A DNA stretch of 11,621 nucleotides from Deltaproteobacteria bacterium (GTDB lineage: Bacteria > Desulfobacterota > DSM-4660 > Desulfatiglandales > Desulfatiglandaceae), in NCBI GenBank assembly GCA_029932035.1, contig JAOZQV010000084.1, positions 1-11,621 of the forward strand, given 5' to 3'. The notes beneath the pieces are model-generated. The model ran no database searches, was not told the origin of the DNA, and saw nothing but the letters and a program-made list of their open reading frames with translations. Position 1 is the first letter of the stretch. The number at the start of each line of letters is the position of its first letter. Shown in pieces: positions 6,780 to 11,621 of this stretch. The position numbers and the translations under genes are program-made.

Positions 6780-8072
6780 CTATGCATCCGGGTCTTTCGC
6801 CCCACGGAACATAAGTTTGAAAGCAGTGCCTCCTGATTGGGCACATTGCTCTTCGCCCTGTACATAAGGGCATTTAGATATCACCCCGGGGCAGGAGTCC
6901 ATTTCTCGCGGGATGTGTCCACATCTGACACTTTCACATTCCGTGCTGAACCGATAAACCTCTTCGAATATTTTGAGCCTTAACAGTTCCAGGCCTTTCC
7001 CGCCTGCATCAAAGTCAAATGGCTTCTTGGTGGAATAAAGGTCAGTATCTTTCGCATGGTAAAAGCCTCCGAAAATCTGGCCTTGGCTTTCTTGGGTGAT
7101 ACCCACTCCTGTATCTTTAACGAAAACTTCGACCGTATCAGATGAGGCCCCAAGAGAAATTAAGACTACCCCCCCGTCGGGTGTGTTTTCTATGGCGTTT
7201 TTGACAAGACTCATAAGGATCTTTTCAAACACCTCTTTGTCAATTAAAACATATTGATCTTCCTTGATATCTGTGAGCAACCGGACATTCCTGTGGGATG
7301 AAAGTTCCCTTACTACTGCTATCATCCGTTCAATAGAAGATCCCATACTCAATGTCTGTACATTTGTTGTCCTGTCAGGAAAGAGCTCTTTAACCATCTC
7401 CTTGAGGGCCTGTAGGGTATGGGCATGAACAGGATTTTCCTCCACAAGTAATTCGACGAGGTCCAAGGTCTGTTCTATCCGGGGCCTTGGGCTGTGATCT
7501 CCTTCAAAGTCCCTTTGTTTTATAATATCTTCCACATCCGCCTGGATATCTTGCAATCTTTTAAGGTTCCTCTTGATCCTTTCAACGGGTCTTTGGTTTT
7601 CAGGTGTGTCCAATCTTCTCAATGAGGCGAGAACTATTGAAAGAGGAGTCCTTAACTCGTGAGAGAGATGATCCAGGACCCTGTGGCGTGCGCGGTCCAG
7701 GGCCTTGAATTCTGTTATGTCCTTGAATACTACCACGATACCTTCATTTTTCCATTTCCCCGATTCGAGACGTAGAAACGACGTGGTTACTGCAAGGTCA
7801 AGACGTCGGCCGTCCTTTCGCCTGAAAGCGACCTCTCTGTATAGCCTGGTCTCTTTATCCTGGATTCCACTGAGAAGTATATCGTTGAAAGCATCATTTT
7901 CAGGTTCACCCATAAAAAGTTCCGCATAAGTCCTATCCCTAATTTCTTCAGACTTGAGGCCCAGAAGGTCGAGGCCTGCCGGGTTGATATGGGTGATATG
8001 GCCTTGAAAATCGAGGACCACTACCCCGTTACTCATACTTTCAATAATAACCGAAGAAAGAGTGTCATCCAT
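6780..8072 (-). CDS. PAS-domain sensor histidine kinase with a cysteine-rich insert in the ATPase domain
   Basis: This 430-aa soluble kinase has no membrane segment. A PAS domain spans residues ~1-122 (GVVVLDFQGHITHINPAGLDLLG; ends in VVFKDITEFKALDRAR). The dimerisation H-box is SHELRTP with phospho-accepting His138. A long helical linker follows, then the ATPase N-box KNAIEN (Asn292), G1 DTGVG (Asp320), and G2 GGKG (357-360). Between G2 and the final SGGTAFKLMF lies a cysteine-rich stretch with Cys379, 384, 394, 401 and 410. I recall this as typical of an uncharacterised deltaproteobacterial kinase type; it suggests metal or redox sensing. The ATG at 8072 has GAGG upstream at good spacing; a TTG at 8102 would add ten residues. 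No response regulator is nearby, so it is an orphan whose signal and output are unknown. It diverges from birA. Confidence 0.9.
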   Translation of the reverse strand: MDDTLSSVIIESMSNGVVVLDFQGHITHINPAGLDLLGLKSEEIRDRTYAELFMGEPENDAFNDILLSGIQDKETRLYREVAFRRKDGRRLDLAVTTSFLRLESGKWKNEGIVVVFKDITEFKALDRARHRVLDHLSHELRTPLSIVLASLRRLDTPENQRPVERIKRNLKRLQDIQADVEDIIKQRDFEGDHSPRPRIEQTLDLVELLVEENPVHAHTLQALKEMVKELFPDRTTNVQTLSMGSSIERMIAVVRELSSHRNVRLLTDIKEDQYVLIDKEVFEKILMSLVKNAIENTPDGGVVLISLGASSDTVEVFVKDTGVGITQESQGQIFGGFYHAKDTDLYSTKKPFDFDAGGKGLELLRLKIFEEVYRFSTECESVRCGHIPREMDSCPGVISKCPYVQGEEQCAQSGGTAFKLMFRGAKDPDA

Positions 8073-8230
8073 GGCTGAAACCTCAAAAACAGATAAGATC
8101 AAATCTTAGGTTCCCAATGTTCTTATCAGACAATGCGGTCATCTGCAACTCTTCCCCACATTCATTGGGTGGCGTAATACATATTCGAGGATGTCATTAT
8201 CTTCGCTACCTTCCCATTCCTGGTTCAACA

Positions 8231-8264
8231 AATGTCAACCGTGATTAAATATTTGGTTGACAGT
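8231..8264 (+). promoter_or_regulatory. BirA operator (biotin repressor box)
   Basis: TGTCAACC (8233-8240) and GGTTGACA (8255-8262) are perfect inverted half-sites separated by 14 bp. This matches the published comparative-genomic form of the BirA site (inverted TTGTNAACC-type halves, 14-16 bp apart). Extending each arm by two bases keeps 9 of 10 matched. It sits upstream of birA-bioY and its right half contains TTGACA, so holo-BirA binding would block the promoter. Confidence 0.9.
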
Positions 8265-8285
8265 CAACTGGGAGAATGTTATCAG
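8257..8285 (+). promoter_or_regulatory. Likely promoter of the birA-bioY-ecfAT transcript
   Basis: A consensus -35 TTGACA (8257-8262) lies inside the BirA operator. A modest -10 TATCAG (8280-8285, 4 of 6) is at 17-bp spacing. A second, better -10-like TATAAC (8304-8309) has no good -35 at the right distance. Either start would give a leader of roughly 35-60 nt. The rest of the 8073-8349 gap shows nothing further that I can support. Confidence 0.55.
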
Positions 8286-8349
8286 GTCGGCTGTTTTCGG
8301 GATTATAACAGGGCCATCAAATTCTTAGGCTGATCAAAAGAGCCGAATC

Positions 8350-9321
8350 ATGAGTACAAAAGATAGATTATTGGGGTACCTCAAAGAGTGTAAAGGGGAC
8401 TGGGTTTCCGGGGAATTGTTGAGTCGAAGAATCGGTATTACCCGGTCTGCCATTTGGAAAAACATCAGTAAATTAAGAGAAGAGGGGTATGTCATAGAAT
8501 CCTCTCCCAGGAAAGGGTATTCCCTTTCGCGGATTTCCGAAATGCTCTTGCCAAATGAGATTCGGGAGGGGCTTGATACCGGGGTCTTCGGCAGGGGGGA
8601 AATTATTCATTTCAGAGAAACAGACTCCACCAACGCAAGGGCAAAGGAATTAGCAATTCAAGGCGCGCCGGAAGGGACCCTGATCGTATCTGAAAGTCAG
8701 ACAAAGGGACGAGGAAGGAAGGGAAGGTCCTGGTTTTCTCCATCAGAGGCCGGGATTTACGCCTCACTCATCCTGAGGCCCAACATGCCTCCCAATGAAG
8801 CCCCGAGAATTACCTTCGTGACAGCGGTTTCAGCCGCCGAGACCCTCCTTGCCCTGACATCATTGGAAGTCGCTATTAAATGGCCAAACGATATTCTTGT
8901 TAAGAATAGAAAAATTGCCGGTATCCTTACAGAGATAAGCGCTGAAATGGATACTATAGATTATATGGTGGTCGGCCTCGGAATGAATGTCAACAATCCG
9001 CTCCTTCCTGATGACATAGAAGAAAAAGCCACATCCATTTTTATTGAGACGGGAAAGCGGTTTCCAAAGGTAAGAATTGTGAGGGAATATTTGCGACGAC
9101 AAGAGAAATATTATCGAATATTGAGAGATTCCGGGTTTGAGCCGATACTGCGGCGCTGGAAGGAGTTGACCAATACTATCGGCAAGCGGATCGTGGTTGA
9201 GATGATCGGCAAAAGATACACTGGAGTTGTCCAGGATGTTGATCAGGAAGGGGTCTTGATCCTTAAAGACGAAAAAGGGGCATTTCACAGGATACTTTCA
9301 GGTGATGTTACATTTATGTAA
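8350..9321 (+). CDS. birA: Bifunctional biotin-protein ligase / biotin operon repressor
   Basis: The protein makes biotinyl-5'-AMP and transfers biotin to the lysine of carboxylase carrier proteins; the adenylate-bound dimer also represses biotin genes. It has 323 aa. The N-terminal winged helix covers ~1-60 (LLSRRIGITRSAIWKNISKLREEGY), which makes it a group II, DNA-binding BirA. The catalytic domain shows TDSTNA (91-96), GRGRKGRSW (120-128, the adenylate-binding loop), KWPND (177-181), RKIAGIL (187-193) and GLGMNVNN (209-216). The C-terminal SH3-like domain is ~275-323. The RBS is poor (an AAAGAG-like stretch). The operator and promoter at 8231-8285 support autoregulation, and bioY starts 9 bp after its stop. 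No biotin synthesis gene is in the window. Confidence 0.97.
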   Translation: MSTKDRLLGYLKECKGDWVSGELLSRRIGITRSAIWKNISKLREEGYVIESSPRKGYSLSRISEMLLPNEIREGLDTGVFGRGEIIHFRETDSTNARAKELAIQGAPEGTLIVSESQTKGRGRKGRSWFSPSEAGIYASLILRPNMPPNEAPRITFVTAVSAAETLLALTSLEVAIKWPNDILVKNRKIAGILTEISAEMDTIDYMVVGLGMNVNNPLLPDDIEEKATSIFIETGKRFPKVRIVREYLRRQEKYYRILRDSGFEPILRRWKELTNTIGKRIVVEMIGKRYTGVVQDVDQEGVLILKDEKGAFHRILSGDVTFM

Positions 9322-9330
9322 GGGAGCAGT

Positions 9331-9873
9331 ATGAAAAAAAAGGGTTTGTCAATACGAGGCATGATTTACGCGTCTATTTTTGGCGCTGTAACCGCGGCAG
9401 GGGCGTATATTATGATACCCCTGCCCCCCGTGCCGATAACCCTTCAAACCGCATTTCTGAGTCTGGCAGCCGCACTCCTGGGCGGGCGTTTGGGCGCATT
9501 GAGCCAGGTGGTTTATCTCCTTATAGGTATCATAGGCTTCCCCGTCTTTGCCGGCGGAAAGGCCGGTCTCGGTGTCTTGCTTGGTCCTACAGGGGGCTAC
9601 CTGATAGGCTTTGTTGCAGGGGCGTACGTGATCGGCAAATTGGTTGAGATGAGACAGCGCCCCGGGTTTATCTGGATTGTATTCTCAATGGCAATCGGCA
9701 CGGCGGTGATCTACCTATTCGGGGTGACCCAATTAGCCCTGATTGCAAGGGTCTCTATTGATAAAGCGATAACCGTGGGTGTACTTCCCTTTTTGATCGG
9801 AGACACCCTCAAGATAGCGGTGGCAGCTCTTATAGCGGTTAAGATAAGGGATAGGGTGGGGATTGTTGATTGA
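9331..9873 (+). CDS. bioY: BioY biotin-binding S component of an ECF transporter
   Basis: This 180-aa protein is nearly all hydrophobic, with about six membrane helices. It has family hallmarks: LPPVPITLQT (31-40), the GGRLGALSQVVYLLIGIIGFPVF region, GPTGGYLIGF (85-94) and a C-terminal PFLIGDTLKI (153-162). Family knowledge: BioY captures biotin in the inner membrane and works alone or, better, with an energy-coupling module of ATPase and EcfT. Both are encoded downstream here. GGAG at about 9323-9326 sets the start, 9 bp after birA. The last four codons and the stop (GIVD-TGA) are built from a 14-bp repeat unit, so the natural C-terminus may have been replaced or trimmed by the repeat. Confidence 0.96.
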   Translation: MKKKGLSIRGMIYASIFGAVTAAGAYIMIPLPPVPITLQTAFLSLAAALLGGRLGALSQVVYLLIGIIGFPVFAGGKAGLGVLLGPTGGYLIGFVAGAYVIGKLVEMRQRPGFIWIVFSMAIGTAVIYLFGVTQLALIARVSIDKAITVGVLPFLIGDTLKIAVAALIAVKIRDRVGIVD

Positions 9874-9887
9874 TGATTGTTGATTGA
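9861..9887 (+). repeat. Tandem 14-bp (2 x 7) repeat across the bioY stop codon
   Basis: GATTGTTGATTGAT (9861-9874) is followed directly by a second copy missing its last base (9875-9887). Read in reverse complement it is CAATCAA/CAATCAT heptamers. The bioY TGA lies within the first copy. Confidence 0.75.
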
Positions 9888-9911
9888 AGGATTCAGGTTA
9901 CGGGTTGTTTT

Positions 9912-10008
9912 CTTCGCGGCTTTGCGACTTTGCGCGAGACCTTTTCTTTTGCGGTTTATCCGGGTCTGGATGATGGTTCATTTGAATAATCTGCGGTAAT
10001 CTGCGTAA
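9912..10008 (+). repeat. Short-period tandem repeats in the bioY-ecfA gap
   Basis: Three 8-bp units CTTCGCGG, CTTTGCGA and CTTTGCGC run from 9912 to 9935. AATCTGCGGT (9988-9997) and AATCTGCGT (9998-10006), then AACCTGC, form a second array leading into the palindrome at 10009. No gene is visible between bioY and ecfA. Confidence 0.6.
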
Positions 10009-10041
10009 CCTGCCCGCTTGTGCCTCGCAGAGGCAGGCGGG
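10009..10041 (+). repeat. REP-like palindrome upstream of the ECF ATPase gene (copy 1)
   Basis: TGCCTC (10021-10026) pairs with GAGGCA (10030-10035) around a 3-nt loop. CCCGC (10013-10017) pairs with GCGGG (10037-10041) outside a small internal loop. It starts CCTG and ends GGCAGGCGGG, resembling the palindrome at 10981-11011 in the same orientation. Confidence 0.65.
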
Positions 10042-10068
10042 TCTGTGGATGGAGTTGAAGGAATTGTG

Positions 10069-10893
10069 ATGATCAGAGTAGAAGGTCTTATCTTTCAATA
10101 TGACATGAAAGAAGATCCGGTTCTCAATCAGATCTCAGTGGATATAGAGGCTGGGGCATACATAGGGGTCATTGGATCAAATGGGTGCGGGAAAACCACT
10201 TTTGTAAGGCATCTTGACGGACTCTTGTTGCCGACTACGGGGGATGTGTGGGTTGAAGGGATGAATACGAAAGACCCGGATTCTGTCCCCAAGATCAGGC
10301 AGATGGTTGGGATGGTATTTCAAAATCCTGATAACCAGATAGTGGGTATGAGTGTGGAGGAAGATGTCTCCTTTGGTCCGGGCAATTTGAGGCTGCCCCC
10401 CTCGGAAATAAAAAAAAGGGTCGCGGAATCGCTTGAACTCGTTGGCATGAAGAAGTATGCCAAGCGCCCACCGCACACCCTTTCCAACGGAGAAAAGCAA
10501 CTTGTGGCAATAGCAGGTGTCCTGGCCATGGCGCCTAAACATATCGTCCTTGACGAGCCTACCGCCTATCTTGACCCTTCCGGACAAAAAAGGGTCCTCG
10601 ATGTCATAACCAAACTGAATAAACAGGGCATTACCATAATCCATGTCACGCACGATATGGATGAGGTCGCCAGGGCGGATGAAATTTTTGTAATGAATGA
10701 AGGGCGAATTGTGCTGAAGGAAAAACCGGCGGAGGTTTTCCTTAGAGTTGAATGGCTGAAGGATCTTGGTCTGGGCGTCCCTAAGGTCACCGAGCTTATG
10801 TGGCAGTTGCGAGAGATGGGAAGACACGTTCAAACCAATGTCTTCACCTTGGAGGATGCATGTATTGAGTTAGGCGATTTATTGAGGGGTTGA
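10069..10893 (+). CDS. ECF transporter ATPase (CbiO/EcfA/BioM type)
   Basis: This 274-aa ABC ATPase powers substrate uptake with BioY and EcfT. It has Walker A GSNGCGKTT (36-44), Q-loop FQNPDNQ (84-90, the extended NPDNQ typical of ECF ATPases), signature LSNGEKQ (138-144), Walker B IVLDEP (159-164, catalytic Glu163), H-loop His195, and a C-terminal helical extension. The signature departs from LSGGQ at two positions. Start choice: the ATG at 10069 has GAAGGA six bases upstream; an upstream TTG at 10018 falls inside a repeat and is rejected. A single ATPase gene suggests a homodimer. Position after birA-bioY supports biotin as substrate (bioM-like), although ECF ATPases can serve several S components. 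Confidence 0.93.
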   Translation: MIRVEGLIFQYDMKEDPVLNQISVDIEAGAYIGVIGSNGCGKTTFVRHLDGLLLPTTGDVWVEGMNTKDPDSVPKIRQMVGMVFQNPDNQIVGMSVEEDVSFGPGNLRLPPSEIKKRVAESLELVGMKKYAKRPPHTLSNGEKQLVAIAGVLAMAPKHIVLDEPTAYLDPSGQKRVLDVITKLNKQGITIIHVTHDMDEVARADEIFVMNEGRIVLKEKPAEVFLRVEWLKDLGLGVPKVTELMWQLREMGRHVQTNVFTLEDACIELGDLLRG

Positions 10894-10900
10894 CAAAGCC

Positions 10901-10935
10901 CAGAGGTCGGAGGGCAGAGGTCAGAAGTCAGAAAA
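10901..10935 (+). repeat. Five-unit heptamer array after the ECF ATPase gene
   Basis: The units CAGAGGT, CGGAGGG, CAGAGGT, CAGAAGT and CAGAAAA run in strict 7-bp phase and start 7 bp after the stop codon. The 10894-11188 gap contains this array, those at 10954, 11086 and 11146, two palindromes and no gene. Confidence 0.75.
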
Positions 10936-10953
10936 ACGAGTGACCAGTATCAT

Positions 10954-10980
10954 TCGATTGCGGAATGCGGATTTCGGATT
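10954..10980 (+). repeat. Four-unit heptamer array (CGGATTG type)
   Basis: TCGATTG, CGGAATG and CGGATTT, then CGGATT with its closing G at 10981, run in 7-bp phase. The array leads directly into the palindrome that starts at 10981. Confidence 0.7.
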
Positions 10981-11011
10981 GCCTGTCTGCGTGCGACGCA
11001 CAGACAGGCGG
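10981..11011 (+). repeat. REP-like palindrome downstream of the ECF ATPase gene (copy 2)
   Basis: GCCTGTCTG (10981-10989) is the exact inverted complement of CAGACAGGC (11001-11009). An alternative fold adds TGCGT/ACGCA with loop GCG and a CA bulge. The ends CCTG...AGGCGG match copy 1 at 10009-10041. A smaller hairpin ATCGC-GAA-GCGAT lies further on at 11066-11078. Confidence 0.75.
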
Positions 11012-11085
11012 AATTACAACGAATCTCCAGAATCCAATTAGAGAGTAGTTTTATATAGAAATGACATCGCGAAGCGATACAACAA

Positions 11086-11106
11086 ATAGTCAATAGTCAA
11101 TAGTCA
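11086..11106 (+). repeat. Perfect three-unit heptamer array ATAGTCA
   Basis: Three identical ATAGTCA units are followed by the partial ATT. It is the same heptamer family as the degenerate array at 5874-5904 before proC. Confidence 0.8.
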
Positions 11107-11145
11107 ATTAAAAAGGTACCCAATTACAGCTTACTGCAACAATAA

Positions 11146-11182
11146 TTTTAGGCATTTTAGATCATTTTAGGCACTTTAGGCA
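11146..11182 (+). repeat. Four-unit TTTTAGGCA repeat abutting the EcfT start
   Basis: TTTTAGGCA (11146-11154), TTTTAGATCA (11155-11164), TTTTAGGCA (11165-11173) and CTTTAGGCA (11174-11182) are tandem. In reverse complement they contain AGTGCCTAAA, the core of the repeat at 5761-5790. The last unit ends 6 bp before the EcfT ATG and supplies the only AGG resembling a ribosome binding site. Confidence 0.75.
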
Positions 11183-11188
11183 TTTCCA

Positions 11189-11621
11189 ATGCACATAGGC
11201 CAATACATCCCCGGTGAATCAATCATCCATCGGTTAGACCCGAGGGTCAAAATCGGGTTTGCTGTTGTGTTGAGCGTTTTGATCTTAAAGGGGGAAATGT
11301 TAACAGCGGCGACCATAAGCGCTTTCCTCGCCGCCCTTGTTCCGATCTCACGATTAACTCTCCGCCATATGGCCAAGGCCCTCAGGCCGATGCTGTTTTT
11401 CTTTGTGCTTCTCTTTTTGCTGCACCTCCTTTTTACTGACGGGACACCGATTCCCCCGTTTCCCTCCTGGCGCATTACAGTGACCTATGAAGGGCTATTC
11501 AGGGGCGCAATTACTACATGGCAATTTATCCTGCTTATATTGAGCGCTTCAATCCTTACCATGACTACTTCCCCAACTGAATTGGTAAGCGGTATTGAAA
11601 GGGTTCTGCGACCCCTTAAGT
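11189..11621 (+). CDS. ECF transporter transmembrane component (CbiQ/EcfT/BioN type), 3' truncated
   Basis: The first 144 codons are visible with no stop before the window ends; family members are usually ~250-270 aa. The N-terminus contains GESIIHRLDPRVKI, the LDPR(V/T)K motif typical of EcfT. Several hydrophobic helices follow (near residues 22-55, 68-85 and 115-130), then the conserved TSPTELVSGIERVLRPLK. The C-terminal coupling helices with their XRX motifs, which dock onto the ATPases, lie beyond the window. It is preceded in frame by a stop (TAG at 11177-11179), so ATG 11189 is the only early start; its ribosome binding site is poor and repeat-derived. With bioY and the ATPase gene it completes a BioMNY-type module. 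Confidence 0.9.
   Translation, partial: MHIGQYIPGESIIHRLDPRVKIGFAVVLSVLILKGEMLTAATISAFLAALVPISRLTLRHMAKALRPMLFFFVLLFLLHLLFTDGTPIPPFPSWRITVTYEGLFRGAITTWQFILLILSASILTMTTSPTELVSGIERVLRPLK

Noticed and set aside
8113..8169. Inverted repeat CCCAATG / CATTGGG in the kinase-birA gap
   Set aside because: Seven bases with ~43 bp between the arms is expected by chance in a gap of this size, and no supporting promoter elements were seen.
10018..10068. Extended N-terminus of the ECF ATPase starting at TTG 10018
   Set aside because: The 17 extra codons come from the palindromic repeat and adjacent spacer; the ATG at 10069 has a proper RBS and gives a normal N-terminus.
10177..10833. Minus-strand open frame of 218 codons opposite the ECF ATPase gene
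   Set aside because: It is antisense to the Walker and signature motifs of a clear ABC ATPase, with no domain or RBS of its own.
10901..11182. CRISPR array
   Set aside because: The units are 7-9 bp without unique spacers of 30-40 bp, several unit sequences are mixed, and no cas gene is present.

Overview
The window looks like a chromosomal segment from an anaerobic bacterium of the former Deltaproteobacteria (Desulfobacterota: sulfate reducers or syntrophs). I infer this from several points together. There is a divergent formate-tetrahydrofolate ligase and a small HTH plus zinc-ribbon regulator. There is a PAS histidine kinase with a cysteine-rich insert that I associate with this group. The biotin repressor box has the TGTCAACC-type half-site. 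The gaps are full of short 7-9 bp degenerate tandem repeats. Base composition is moderate, roughly half GC by eye. I cannot name a genus.

Layout. 1-465 is the 3' end of a thiolase gene, closed by a strong terminator (510-546). 719-3337 is a rightward phosphate-uptake operon: a PiT permease, a DUF47/PhoU-like partner and a YkgJ-type cysteine-cluster protein. A perfect 14-bp bidirectional terminator (3368-3403) separates it from the converging fhs gene (3423-5186, minus). Divergent from fhs is the small HTH/Zn-ribbon protein (5469-5777), followed by proC (5934-6752). A PAS-containing histidine kinase (6780-8072, minus) converges on proC and diverges from birA.

Biotin locus. birA (8350-9321), bioY (9331-9873), an ECF ATPase gene (10069-10893) and a truncated ECF transmembrane gene (11189 to the window end) form a rightward biotin sensing and uptake cluster. 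A perfect BirA-type operator, TGTCAACC-N14-GGTTGACA, lies 87 bp upstream of birA and overlaps a TTGACA -35 hexamer. This predicts that BirA represses itself and the whole transporter when biotin is plentiful. BioY binds biotin, the ATPase supplies energy and EcfT couples them.

Gaps. The most unusual part of the window is outside the genes. At least six spacers or gene ends carry tandem repeats of about 7 bp with unrelated unit sequences but similar period. Some overlap stop codons or abut a start codon. Two related ~30-bp palindromes flank the ECF ATPase gene and break the biotin operon into pieces. I see no tRNA, rRNA, CRISPR array, transposase, phage gene or origin.
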